A DNA stretch of 63,795 bases from JAXGTD01 sp040775095 (GTDB taxonomy: Bacteria; Pseudomonadota; Gammaproteobacteria; Chromatiales; Chromatiaceae), in the NCBI GenBank assembly GCA_040775095.1, contig JAXGTD010000008.1, positions 1 to 63,795 of the forward strand, written 5' to 3'. Made by a program: the position numbers and the translations under genes. Each line of letters begins with the position of its first letter. The first letter of the stretch is position 1. The notes beneath the pieces were generated by a model, which saw nothing but the letters and a program-made list of their open reading frames with translations, was not told the origin of the DNA and did no database searches. Shown here one piece after another: positions 27,082-35,523 of this stretch.

Positions 27082-29256
27082 TCATCCGCCCTGTGCCTTG
27101 CGCTCACGCCGGCGCCGATGCAACACCGGCTCGGTGTAGCCGTTGGGCTCGTGGCGGGCGTTGAAGATCAGCTCGCTGGCGGCGTGAAACGCGATGCCGT
27201 CGAAACCGGGGGCCATCGGGGAGTAGTTGGGATCGCCGGCGTTCTGGCCGTCCACTACCGCGGCCATGCGCCGGAGCGTCTGCTGAACCTGGGTGCGGCT
27301 GACGACGCCATGGTGCAGCCAATTTGCGACGTGCTGACTGGCAATGCGCAGGGTCGCGCGGTCTTCCATCAGGCCGATGCCATTGAGGTCCGGCACCTTG
27401 GAGCAGCCGATCCCCTGGTCGACCCAGCGCACGACGTACCCGAGGATCCCCTGACAATTGGTTTCCAGCTCGTGCTGGATGTCGTGCGCCGACCAGGCCG
27501 AGGGGTCGGCAATCGGGATGCTCAGCAGCGCTTCCCGCGTCGCGCGCGCTCCGCCATCGGCCAGCTCAGCCTGCCGCGCGGCGACATCGACCTGGTGGTA
27601 GTGCATCGTGTGCAGCGTCGCCGCGCTCGGCGATGGCACCCAGGCGCAACTGGCGCCAGCACGCGGGTGGCCGATCTTGGTCTCGAGCATCGCGGCCATC
27701 TCATCGGGCATGGTCCACATGCCCTTGCCGATCTGGCCGCGCCCGCGCAGCCCGCATGCGAGACCGATGTCGACATTCCAGTCCTCGTAGGCGGTCAGCC
27801 AAGCCGTGGTCTTCATGTCCGCCTTCCTCGGCATCGCACCCGCCTCCATGTCGGTGTGGATTTCGTCACCGGTGCGGTCGAGAAAACCCGTGTTGATGAA
27901 GACCACCCGCTCGCTGGCGCGGCGGATACACGCCTTCAGGTTGATCGTGGTGCGTCGCTCCTCATCCATGATGCCGATCTTGATCGTATTGCGCGCCAGA
28001 CCCAGAGCATCCTCGATGCGAGCACACAGGTCGACAGCGAGTTGGACCTCGTCGGCACCGTGCAGCTTGGGCTTGACGATGTAGACACTGCCGCGGCGCG
28101 AGTTCTGATAGCGGCCCAGCCCCTTGAGATCGTGCATCGCCGCGAGCACGGTGACCATGCCGTCGAGGATACCCTCGGGAATCCCCTCGCCCTCGGCGTT
28201 CACCACGGCATCGGTGCACAAATGATGGCCGACATTGCGCACCAGCATCAGGCTGCGACCCGGGAGGCTCAGCGGCCTTCCGTCGGGAGCGGTGTAGTGG
28301 CGATCGGGATTCAACCCGCGGTTGACCAGACGTCCGCCCTTGCTGAACCGCGCCGTCAGATCGCCGCGCATCAGCCCGAGCCAGTGCCGGTAGACGGCGA
28401 CCTTGTCCCACGCGTCGACCGCGGCCACCGAGTCCTCGCAATCCTGGATCGTGGTGAGTGCCGATTCCAGCACGATGTCTTTCACCCCGGCGGGGCTGGC
28501 GCGGCCGACGGGATCGAGGCGGTCAATCTGAATCTCGATGTGCAGGGCGTGGTGACGCAACAGCACCAGGCTCGGGGCCTCGGGCGCACCCTGGAACCCG
28601 GCAAACGCCCCCGGCTCGGCCAGTCGGGCGGTACCCCCATCGGCGAGGACGCCGACCAGCACGCCCGCGGCGACGCGATAGCCCACGAGCTCCCGATGGG
28701 ATGCGCCCGCGAACGGGACATGGGCATCGAGGAAGGCGTTGCCCGCGTCGACCACGCGGCCCGCGCGAACCGGGTTGAGGTCCGCACCGCGCTCGGCGCC
28801 ACCGCTCTGCGGGATCGCATCGGTGCCATAGAGCGCATCGTAGAGACTTCCCCAGCGCGCATTGGCCGCGTTCAAGGCGTAACGGGCATTGTTCACCGGG
28901 ACCACCAGCTGCGGCGCGGCGACCGCCGCGATCTCGGGGTCCACGTTTGCGGTGGTGACGAGGAAATCCGGCCCCTCGGGCTCCAGGTACCCGATCGAGC
29001 GCAGGAAGCCCTGATAGGCCGGTTGGTCGGCGGGCATGCCACGATGAGCCCGATGCCATTGGTCGATCCGCGCCTGCAGCTGATCGCGTCTCGCCAGGGC
29101 CTCGCGGGTCCGGGGAGCGAGCTCCTCGCAGATCCGTCTCAAGGCGTCCCAAAACGGGTCCGGGGAGATCCCGGTGCCGGGCGCAATCTCCTCGGCGACC
29201 AGATCGTAGAGGGGTTTCGCGACCCGCAGGCCGCCCACGTCGATACGTTGGGTCAT
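27082..29256 (-). CDS. glcB: Malate synthase G
   Basis: Condenses glyoxylate with acetyl-CoA to malate, joining glycolate or C2 use to the TCA cycle. 724 residues is the G isoform's length. Visible blocks: KIGIMDEERRTTINL with the catalytic Arg, GFLDRTGDEIHTDMEAG with the Mg ligands region, and the C-terminal DGQNAGDPNYSPMAPGF and AASELIFNARHEPNGYTEPVLH. The only other glycolate-type gene in view is the GlcF-like protein at 44791. Its leader contains a strong hairpin, and GATAAT at 29359-29364 may be a -10, though TTGAGA (29385-29390) is 20 bp away. Confidence 0.96.
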   Translation of the reverse strand: MTQRIDVGGLRVAKPLYDLVAEEIAPGTGISPDPFWDALRRICEELAPRTREALARRDQLQARIDQWHRAHRGMPADQPAYQGFLRSIGYLEPEGPDFLVTTANVDPEIAAVAAPQLVVPVNNARYALNAANARWGSLYDALYGTDAIPQSGGAERGADLNPVRAGRVVDAGNAFLDAHVPFAGASHRELVGYRVAAGVLVGVLADGGTARLAEPGAFAGFQGAPEAPSLVLLRHHALHIEIQIDRLDPVGRASPAGVKDIVLESALTTIQDCEDSVAAVDAWDKVAVYRHWLGLMRGDLTARFSKGGRLVNRGLNPDRHYTAPDGRPLSLPGRSLMLVRNVGHHLCTDAVVNAEGEGIPEGILDGMVTVLAAMHDLKGLGRYQNSRRGSVYIVKPKLHGADEVQLAVDLCARIEDALGLARNTIKIGIMDEERRTTINLKACIRRASERVVFINTGFLDRTGDEIHTDMEAGAMPRKADMKTTAWLTAYEDWNVDIGLACGLRGRGQIGKGMWTMPDEMAAMLETKIGHPRAGASCAWVPSPSAATLHTMHYHQVDVAARQAELADGGARATREALLSIPIADPSAWSAHDIQHELETNCQGILGYVVRWVDQGIGCSKVPDLNGIGLMEDRATLRIASQHVANWLHHGVVSRTQVQQTLRRMAAVVDGQNAGDPNYSPMAPGFDGIAFHAASELIFNARHEPNGYTEPVLHRRRRERKAQGG

Positions 29257-29285
29257 GTTCTCGTGCCTCTGCGTCCAGCGGTGGT

Positions 29286-29305
29286 CTCGGCGAGCAGTCG
29301 CCGAG
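29286..29305 (-). promoter_or_regulatory. GC-rich hairpin in the glcB leader
   Basis: CTCGGCGA, a 4-nt loop and TCGCCGAG: perfect 8-bp arms. It ends 30 nt upstream of the glcB ATG, inside the likely 5' leader. It could be an operator or an RNA hairpin influencing ribosome access or stability; nothing identifies a partner. Confidence 0.5.
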
Positions 29306-29435
29306 TACTGCGCTAGGAATAAAGCGGATGCCAGCCCGAGGCAAACATGGAAGGATGAATTATCTCAACCCAATCGATTCGGATTCTCAATGAATCGGCG
29401 ACCCACCCCACGCCGAACCCGTGCCTGGAGCGGCC

Positions 29436-30350
29436 TTACCCTGCGCGAGCGGTGGCATCGCCGGGGCCCGAGTAGAAGGCAAGGATCAGTTCCCAGGCAT
29501 CCTCGGCCGTCTCGACATAGCTGATCAGCTCCTTATCTCTCGCATCGATCGTGCCCTCGGCGACCATCGCATCGAGGTCCAGGATGCGTTCCCAGTACTC
29601 CCTGCCGAAGAGCAGGACCGGGACGCGCTCCACCTTGCGGGTCTGGATCAGGGTCAGGGTCTCGAAGAGCTCGTCGAGCGTACCGAACCCGCCGGGGAAC
29701 GCCACCAGGGCCCGGGCACGCAGCAGAAAGTGCATCTTTCGCACCGCGAAGTAGTGAAACTGGAAACAGAGCTCCGGCGTCACATAGGGGTTTGGCTCCT
29801 CCTCATGTGGCAGCACGATGCCCAGTCCGATGCTCTTGCCGCCGACATCGGCGGCACCCCGGTTGGCGGCCTCCATGATGCCCGGTCCGCCGCCCGTGAC
29901 CACGACGAAGTCGCGGTGCCCGTTGTGCTGCGATACCCGGGTGATGATCTCCGCCAGGCGCCGCGCCTCGTTGTAGTAGACCGATTTGGCGGCGATACGC
30001 CGGGCGACCGCCACCGCTGCGGCCAGGCACTCGTCATCAGGGCTCGCCGCGGCGAGATGCTCGGCCTCCTCGAGCCGGCGGGCGGCCCGCTGCGGCTCAG
30101 GGATGCGGGTGCTGCCAAAGATCACCACGGTCGAGTCGATCCCCTGCTCCTGTTGCAGCAGCTCCGGCTTGAGCAGCTCAAGCTGAAGCCGCACGGGACG
30201 CAGCTCGGGGCGTTCGAGAAACCCGGTATCGATGTAGGCGAGGCGGTAGGACGGGGAGTCGGTCTGGGGTGTGCGCTCGAGGTGGGCGACGGTCTGCGCG
30301 TCGTCGGCGGCGTTCGGATCGTGGCGCGCGGGGGGGCAAGGGGTGGTCAT
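29436..30350 (-). CDS. LOG-family (TIGR00730) protein, probable nucleotide phosphoribohydrolase
   Basis: Related to cytokinin-activating LOG and bacterial PpnN-type enzymes, which release ribose 5-phosphate from nucleoside monophosphates. The 304-residue protein has the Rossmann-like core from about 70: STVVIFGSTR, VVVTGGGPGIMEAANRGA and the catalytic signature ALVAFPGGFGTLDELFE (PGGFGTxxE). The N-terminal 70 residues are a family-specific extension (RLAYIDTGFLERPELRPVRL). It lies alone behind malate synthase G by 179 bp; a shared function with it is not shown. Confidence 0.85.
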   Translation of the reverse strand: MTTPCPPARHDPNAADDAQTVAHLERTPQTDSPSYRLAYIDTGFLERPELRPVRLQLELLKPELLQQEQGIDSTVVIFGSTRIPEPQRAARRLEEAEHLAAASPDDECLAAAVAVARRIAAKSVYYNEARRLAEIITRVSQHNGHRDFVVVTGGGPGIMEAANRGAADVGGKSIGLGIVLPHEEEPNPYVTPELCFQFHYFAVRKMHFLLRARALVAFPGGFGTLDELFETLTLIQTRKVERVPVLLFGREYWERILDLDAMVAEGTIDARDKELISYVETAEDAWELILAFYSGPGDATARAG

Positions 30351-30834
30351 ATCGGCTCAGTGCTGGCTAAACAGGTGAAAGGTCGGTCGTGAGCGAGGCT
30401 CGGCGGCGGCACCTCCCCGGCAACCGCCGCGGCCGCGGGTGTCGGGTGTCGAGACCGCAATGGGCGCCAAGCTCACCAACTGCAAGCGTTTCCGGGCCGA
30501 GCCACGGAAGCCCTCGTCGACTCAGTCACCCAAAGCGACTGAACATGGATTGAGCCGGAAACCACGCCTTTGGCTCGCGCGCTGATTCAACGCCGCGAGG
30601 GCATTGCATCGGCCTCTCCCAAAGGCATTGAAGACGGGGCGTGGCGGCGCCGCAGCCGGTTCGGACGACGCCGAACGGGTCGTCGGAGGATACCCGATTC
30701 GGGTTGCCGGGTCTTGCTGCCCCGGGCGGTGGCGAGGACCGCCCGGTGGACCCGCTGGCACGGCGGGCCCGCGCCGGTGCCCGAGCTCGCGGCACCGACT
30801 GACAGCCCCGCGGGCCTGGAGTACACTGCGTCCC
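30351..30834. other. Divergent intergenic region LOG-family gene / gshB
   Basis: 484 bp. The right end holds the gshB promoter (30799-30827). I see no other gene: the open frames here overlap, have biased composition and no family resemblance. No clear promoter for the LOG-family gene was found. Confidence 0.5.
30799..30827 (+). promoter_or_regulatory. Sigma-70 promoter for gshB, probably leaderless
   Basis: CTGACA (30799-30804), 17-bp spacer, TACACT (30822-30827). The gshB ATG begins at 30835, seven bases after the -10 box ends, where transcription would start. The mRNA would therefore begin at or within a base of the start codon. Confidence 0.65.
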
Positions 30835-31788
30835 ATGAAGCGGGACGTCGGCGTGATCATGGACCCCATCGGGGCCATCAAAATCCGGAAGGACAGCACC
30901 TTCGCCATGATGCTTGCCGCGCAGCGACGGGGCTGGCGGCTGCACTACATGGAGGTCGGCGACCTGTTCCTGCGCGATGGCCGGGTGCTCGCGCACATGC
31001 GTCCGGTCGAGGTCACCGATGACCCGGCCGGTTGGTACCGCCTCGGCGATACCGAGACCCGCCGGCTGGATGCGCTGGACAGCGTGCTGATGCGCAAGGA
31101 CCCGCCATTCGACATGGAGTACATCTACTGCACCTACCTGCTCGAGCTGGCGCAGCAGGCCGGCTGTCTGGTGGTGAACGATCCGCGCAGCCTGCGGGAT
31201 GCAAACGAGAAGCTCTTCACCGCGCACTTCCCGCAGTGCTGCCCGCCGCTGTCGGTGATGCGCCGCGCCGCGGACCTGCGCGCGTTTCTGGCCGAGCATG
31301 TCGACATCATCCTGAAGCCGCTCGACGGCATGGGGGGGCGCTCGATCTTTCGCGTGCGCCTCGGCGACCCCAACACCGGCGTGATCATCGAGACACTCAC
31401 CGATCATGGCCGGCGCTTCTGCATGGCCCAGCGCTTCATCCCGGAGATCAACGAGGGCGACAAACGCGTTCTGATCGTGGACGGGGAGCCTGCGCCCCAT
31501 GTGCTGGCACGGATCCCCGGTGCCGATGACTCGCGTGGGAATCTCGCCGCCGGCGCCAGCGCCGAGGTCCGGCCGCTTGGCGCACGCGATCACTGGATCG
31601 CCGAACAGGTCGCCCCGGAGCTGCGCGCCCGCGGCATCCTGTTTGCCGGACTCGACGTGATTGGCGACTGGCTGACCGAGGTCAACATCACCAGCCCAAC
31701 CTGCATCCGCGAGATCGATGCCGCGACCGGCAGCGACATCGCGGGCGAGCTCATGGACGCGATCGAGCGTCGACTCGATGCACGCTAA
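30835..31788 (+). CDS. gshB: Glutathione synthetase
   Basis: Joins gamma-glutamylcysteine and glycine with ATP to make glutathione. The 317-residue ATP-grasp enzyme opens MKRDVGVIMDPIGAIKIRKD, matching E. coli GshB (MIKLGIVMDPI...), so the start is well fixed. Typical blocks follow: VLMRKDPPFDMEYIY, IILKPLDGMGGRSIFRV (ATP-binding glycine loop), DGEPAPHVLARIP, RGNLAAGA and LTEVNITSPTCIREID. It heads the gshB-apbE-tonB-algH-ruvX-pyr block. The promoter abuts the ATG and no ribosome site is present, so leaderless translation is likely. Its end overlaps apbE by 11 nt. Confidence 0.96.
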   Translation: MKRDVGVIMDPIGAIKIRKDSTFAMMLAAQRRGWRLHYMEVGDLFLRDGRVLAHMRPVEVTDDPAGWYRLGDTETRRLDALDSVLMRKDPPFDMEYIYCTYLLELAQQAGCLVVNDPRSLRDANEKLFTAHFPQCCPPLSVMRRAADLRAFLAEHVDIILKPLDGMGGRSIFRVRLGDPNTGVIIETLTDHGRRFCMAQRFIPEINEGDKRVLIVDGEPAPHVLARIPGADDSRGNLAAGASAEVRPLGARDHWIAEQVAPELRARGILFAGLDVIGDWLTEVNITSPTCIREIDAATGSDIAGELMDAIERRLDAR

Positions 31789-32851
31789 ATTCCTGCTTCC
31801 GCGTCTCGGCACCCTGTTGGTGCTGACGCTGCTCGCCGGCTGCAGCGCCGACGAAACCCCGGTCCACACCACGCAGTTCGTGGCCTTTGGCTCGGCAGTC
31901 GGCCTCAGCCTGGTCGGCCTGCGCAGCGACGATGCAGTGGCCACCGCCGCCGAGGTCGAACGCGACATCCTGAGCATGGAGCGGACCTGGCACGCATGGA
32001 AACCGGGGCCGATGGTGCGGGTCAACGAGCTGTTGGCCACCGGCGAACCCTTCGCCGCACCACCGTCACTGCTCCCGCTGTTGCGCAAGAGCCAGCAGCT
32101 TGCGTTGCAGAGCGACAACCTCTTCAATCCGGCGATCGGTCAGCTGATGGCGCTCTGGGGCTTCCAGACAGACACGCCCGAATGCCGCCCGCCACCGTCG
32201 CGGCGCGCAATCGAGCAGCTCGTGAAGGCTCGGCCCAGCATCGCCGACATCGCTATAGACGGCGTCATGATCCAAAGCGACAACCCGGCCGTGAAGCTCG
32301 ACTTCAACGCCATCGCCAAGGGCTACGTCTCCGACGTCGTGATGGGGAACCTCACGGCGCGGGGCGTGCGCAATGCCATGATCAATGCCGGCGGCGATGT
32401 GCGTGTCATGGGGAACCGCGCCGGGCGCCCCTGGCGCGTGGCGATCCACCGAGCCAACGGCACCGGCGTGTTCGCGGTGTTGAACCTCAGTGGCGAGGCC
32501 AGCGTCTATACCAGCGGCGATTATCAACACAACTTCATCTACGGTGGAAAGGTCTACCATCATGTCATCGATCCGCGCACGGGGTGGCCTGCCGACGGGA
32601 TCAAGGCGGTTACCGTGCTTCACTTCGGCGACGCCGCGACTGCCCAGGCGGCCTCCGCCGCGCTGATGATCGCGGGCCTCGAGCACTGGCATGAGATTGC
32701 GCAGCGCATGGGCATCCGCTACGTCATGTTGACCGACGAGGCCGGCACCGTGCATATGACCCCCGCCATGGCCGAGCTCGTCGAGCTGATCGACAGCGAC
32801 GCCGACATCACGCTGAGCGAACCCGTGGCTGAGGAGACCGGGCCCCGCTGA
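31778..32851 (+). CDS. apbE: ApbE-family FAD:protein FMN transferase, lipoprotein
   Basis: Attaches FMN covalently to Thr/Ser of flavoproteins such as NqrB/C and RnfD/G, at the outer face of the inner membrane. The ATG at 31778 opens a lipoprotein signal (LLVLTLLAGC, lipidated Cys about 22). The ApbE core follows: FNPAIGQLMALWGF, VKLDFNAIAKGYVSD, NAMINAGGDVRVMG and the metal-site region YHHVIDPRTGWPA. 357 residues is usual. No Nqr or Rnf genes are in the window, so its target is unknown. Insertion of apbE between gshB and tonB differs from the Pseudomonas order. Confidence 0.92.
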   Translation: MHAKFLLPRLGTLLVLTLLAGCSADETPVHTTQFVAFGSAVGLSLVGLRSDDAVATAAEVERDILSMERTWHAWKPGPMVRVNELLATGEPFAAPPSLLPLLRKSQQLALQSDNLFNPAIGQLMALWGFQTDTPECRPPPSRRAIEQLVKARPSIADIAIDGVMIQSDNPAVKLDFNAIAKGYVSDVVMGNLTARGVRNAMINAGGDVRVMGNRAGRPWRVAIHRANGTGVFAVLNLSGEASVYTSGDYQHNFIYGGKVYHHVIDPRTGWPADGIKAVTVLHFGDAATAQAASAALMIAGLEHWHEIAQRMGIRYVMLTDEAGTVHMTPAMAELVELIDSDADITLSEPVAEETGPR

Positions 32852-32860
32852 GAATTCCCG

Positions 32861-33910
32861 ATGACCGCGACTGGCACCGCCGCGCTGCTGGAAGCCACCC
32901 CATCCAGGGTTGATCGAGGGCAACTGCGCCGGCTCGGCGCGGCCCTGGCGATTGCGCTCGCGCTCCACGCACTCGTCATCTTCGGCATCGGCATCAAGCG
33001 GCCGGCGCCCCCGCCGCGAACGACGCCCCCCGCCATCGAGGTCATGGTGGTCCGCGACGCCGGGTCCCGGCCCGAGCAGCCCGACCCGTCCGCGGTCGCG
33101 GCACAGACCAGCCGCGTCGGCGAGACCCTGGTGCCGCTGCCCGAGATCGCCGCCCCACCGCCGCCGCCATCCCCGCCGCATGGCGTGGACAACGAGCTGC
33201 AGGGCCTGGAGCTCGACACCGACGCCGAGCAGGCCAGCGCGCTCGAGCCTGACGCGCCGTCACCATCGGCCGCGGAGCCTGTCTCATCGCTCGCCCCCCT
33301 TCCGGAGCCCCCGGCCGAGCCCGTCCCCGAGCCGCCACCGGAACCGCAATTGCCCGAGCCACCGGCAATGCCCGCGGAGCCCGCCGAGGCGGAGCCGGCG
33401 GTCCTCAGCGCGACCCTGTCGCCCGATGCCTTCAGCGCGCCCGCACCGATGCGCGGCCCAACCGCGGCCGATATCCTCAACAGCCGCAACTCGGAGATCG
33501 CGTTGCTCACCAAGCGCATCAATGCGCAGGGCAGCGCCTATGCCAACCGCCCGCGCCGCAAGGCCATCAGCACCAGCACCCGGGAATACCGTTACGCGAG
33601 CTACATGGAGGCCTGGCGCCGCAAGGTCGAGCGCATCGGCAATCTGAACTATCCGGAGGAGGCCCGCGAGCGCGGCCTCTATGGCAGTCTGATCCTGCAC
33701 GTGGCCGTGCGCGCCGATGGCAGCCTGGAGGGCGTGCGCGTGGTGCGCTCCTCGGGCCATGCCGAGCTGGATCAAGCGGCAATGCGCATCGTCGAGCTCG
33801 CCGCCCCATTCTCTCCATTTCCCGCGGATATCGAGGCCGAGACCGACGTACTCGACATCACCCGCACCTGGCAGTTCCAACGTAACAACCGCCTCGGCTG
33901 GGAGCGCTAG
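32861..33910 (+). CDS. tonB: Energy transducer TonB (TonB3-position)
   Basis: Couples the inner-membrane proton motive force to outer-membrane transporters. The 349-residue protein has an N-terminal anchor (about 26-44, GAALAIALALHALVIFGIGI), a long Pro/Glu/Ala-rich periplasmic span (about 50-200) and a C-terminal TonB domain (about 250-345: YPEEARERGLYGSLILHVAV, GVRVVRSSGHAELDQAA). No exbB or exbD is adjacent. The place between gshB and algH is that of Pseudomonas aeruginosa TonB3 (PA0406), linked to twitching motility, so a role in pili is possible by analogy. Confidence 0.9.
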   Translation: MTATGTAALLEATPSRVDRGQLRRLGAALAIALALHALVIFGIGIKRPAPPPRTTPPAIEVMVVRDAGSRPEQPDPSAVAAQTSRVGETLVPLPEIAAPPPPPSPPHGVDNELQGLELDTDAEQASALEPDAPSPSAAEPVSSLAPLPEPPAEPVPEPPPEPQLPEPPAMPAEPAEAEPAVLSATLSPDAFSAPAPMRGPTAADILNSRNSEIALLTKRINAQGSAYANRPRRKAISTSTREYRYASYMEAWRRKVERIGNLNYPEEARERGLYGSLILHVAVRADGSLEGVRVVRSSGHAELDQAAMRIVELAAPFSPFPADIEAETDVLDITRTWQFQRNNRLGWER

Positions 33911-33959
33911 CAGGGGCTCTCCGGTCCGGCCCACCCGGGGCCGGTGATCGGCTTAGTGC

Positions 33960-33988
33960 TTGCCTCGCGAACGGGCGGTCTGGATACT
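33960..33988 (+). promoter_or_regulatory. Sigma-70 promoter abutting algH, probably leaderless
   Basis: TTGCCT (33960-33965), 17-bp spacer, GATACT (33983-33988). The first algH ATG starts directly at 33989 and the second at 33995, seven bases after the box, where transcription would begin. The second ATG would thus be the 5' end of the mRNA, the same geometry as at gshB. Confidence 0.6.
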
Positions 33989-34558
33989 ATGGCGATGGGC
34001 TTTGCAACCTCTCTCACCAATCACTTCCTGATCGCGATGCCGGGTCTGCAGGATCCGAACTTCTCGCGCACCGTAACCTATGTCTGTGAGCATACGGAGC
34101 ACGGGGCGATTGGTATCGTCATCTACCGACCGATCGAGATCCAGCTCGGTGAGGTCCTCGAACAGCTCGACATCGTGGTCCGCTCACCCGAGGCCGCGGG
34201 GGCCACCGTGTATCTGCGCGGTCCGGTGCAGACCGACCGCGGTTTTGTCATCCATTGCGGACCACTGGAGTTCGACTCCACGCTGCGCATTGCGGCCGAC
34301 ATCCGCGTCACCACCTCGCGCGATGTGCTCGAGGCCATCGCAGAGGGGCGTGGACCAGCCCAGAGCCTGATCGCCCTGGGCTACGCGGGCTGGGGCAGCG
34401 GCCAACTCGAGGACGAGCTCAGTGCCAACGCCTGGCTCAACGGCCCCGCAAGCGATGACATCATCTTCAATCTGCCGCCGACGCAGCGCTGGCAGGCGGC
34501 CGCGCAGCTGCTCGGCGTCGATCTCAACCTGCTCAGCGGCGAGGCTGGCCACGCCTAG
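33989..34558 (+). CDS. algH: UPF0301 family protein AlgH (YqgE)
   Basis: A conserved protein of unknown mechanism; the name comes from an effect on alginate regulation in Pseudomonas. The 189-residue product shows the family blocks SLTNHFLIAMPGLQDPNFSR, VTYVCEHTEHGAIGIVIYRP, RGPVQTDRGFVIH, TTSRDVLEAIAEG and IALGYAGWGSGQLEDEL. Starts at ATG 33989 or 33995 both fit; a GTG at 33944 lies upstream of the promoter and is unlikely. The promoter position favours 33995. It precedes ruvX by 14 bp. Confidence 0.93.
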   Translation: MAMGFATSLTNHFLIAMPGLQDPNFSRTVTYVCEHTEHGAIGIVIYRPIEIQLGEVLEQLDIVVRSPEAAGATVYLRGPVQTDRGFVIHCGPLEFDSTLRIAADIRVTTSRDVLEAIAEGRGPAQSLIALGYAGWGSGQLEDELSANAWLNGPASDDIIFNLPPTQRWQAAAQLLGVDLNLLSGEAGHA

Positions 34559-34572
34559 CGGCGGGCCCCGAC

Positions 34573-34974
34573 GTGCCAACCCTGCTGGGCTTCGACTTCG
34601 GACCGCGCAAGATCGGCGTCGCCGTCGGTCAGACCGTCACGGGCTCGGCCACCGCATTGGCCACGCTGCGCAGCCGGGGCAACAAGCCCGATTGGGCGGG
34701 CATCGAACGGATCATCCGCGAATGGCAGCCGCGGGCGGCGGTACTGGGGCTACCCTTCAACATGGACGACACCGAGGAGGACTGGACCGGGCAGATCAGA
34801 CGCTTTGGCCGCCAACTGCAGGGTCGCTTCGGGCTCGAGGTGCACCTGATCGACGAGCGCCTGACGACGATCGAGGCGCGTCGGCGACTCGGTCCGCGGG
34901 CCGCTTCAACCGACGCCGTCGATGCGATGGCGGCCAAACTGATATTGGAAACCTGGCTCTGTGAGCAACACTGA
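34573..34974 (+). CDS. ruvX: Holliday-junction resolvase-like RuvX (YqgF)
   Basis: An RNase H-fold nuclease implicated in processing of the 5' end of pre-16S rRNA and resembling RuvC. The 133-residue product has the catalytic first strand LLGFDFGPRKIGVAVGQ (Asp8), a VLGLPFNMDDTEEDW block and LIDERLTTIEARRRL, with DAVDAMAAKLILETWL at the end. The GTG at 34573 is the only fitting start. Order algH-ruvX-pyrR is conserved; its end overlaps pyrR by 14 nt. Confidence 0.95.
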   Translation: MPTLLGFDFGPRKIGVAVGQTVTGSATALATLRSRGNKPDWAGIERIIREWQPRAAVLGLPFNMDDTEEDWTGQIRRFGRQLQGRFGLEVHLIDERLTTIEARRRLGPRAASTDAVDAMAAKLILETWLCEQH

Positions 34975-35518
34975 CGTCTGGAAAACCGCCGCGGAGGTCG
35001 ATGCCGCCATCGCCGCCATGACCCAACAGCTCTCGGCGCTGCTCGCTTCCCGCGGCATCGATCGACCGCTGATGATCGGCATTCACACCGGCGGCGTCTG
35101 GGTGGCGGAACGACTTCACCAGCGACTCGGGATTGTTGACCCCCTCGGGCAGCTCGACATCTCGTTCTATCGTGACGATTTCACCCGCATCGGCATGCAC
35201 CCGCAGGTGCGGCCATCGCGACTGCCGGTGCCGGTGGATGATCGCCATATCTGCCTGGTCGACGACGTGCTGCAGTCCGGACGCACCATCCGGGCGGCGC
35301 TCAACGTCCTGTTCGACTACGGCCGGCCCGCCTCGGTGCTACTCGCGATCCTGGCCGAACGCGATGGACGCGAGCTGCCGATCGAGCCCAATGTGATTGG
35401 TCTGCGGGCCAGCCTCGAGCCCGGTGAGCAGATCAAGCTCTCGGGGCCCGATCCGTTGGTCCTCGAACGGGGTCTGGCGCCCTATCCGCGCCGACCGGCT
35501 GCCGGGCTGGAGTCCTAG
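34961..35518 (+). CDS. pyrR: PyrR bifunctional pyrimidine regulator / uracil phosphoribosyltransferase
   Basis: A phosphoribosyltransferase-fold protein; in Gram-positive bacteria it attenuates pyr operons, in Pseudomonas relatives its regulatory role is less clear. The 185-residue product has the PRPP signature ICLVDDVLQSGRTIRAALN (about 97-115), LMIGIHTGGVWVAERL and RELPIEPNVIGLRASL. It starts at GTG overlapping ruvX. pyrB follows 5 bp after its stop. I see no PyrR-type attenuator leader in the pyrB region because the genes abut. Confidence 0.93.
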   Translation: MSNTDVWKTAAEVDAAIAAMTQQLSALLASRGIDRPLMIGIHTGGVWVAERLHQRLGIVDPLGQLDISFYRDDFTRIGMHPQVRPSRLPVPVDDRHICLVDDVLQSGRTIRAALNVLFDYGRPASVLLAILAERDGRELPIEPNVIGLRASLEPGEQIKLSGPDPLVLERGLAPYPRRPAAGLES

Positions 35519-35523
35519 CCCGG

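Noticed and set aside
26914..29316. An 800-residue plus-strand frame opposite malate synthase G
   Set aside because: Antisense shadow; the malate synthase frame has full-length family conservation.
29359..29390. glcB promoter TTGAGA-N20-GATAAT
   Set aside because: The -10 is good but a 20-bp spacer is too long; kept only as a remark in the glcB entry.
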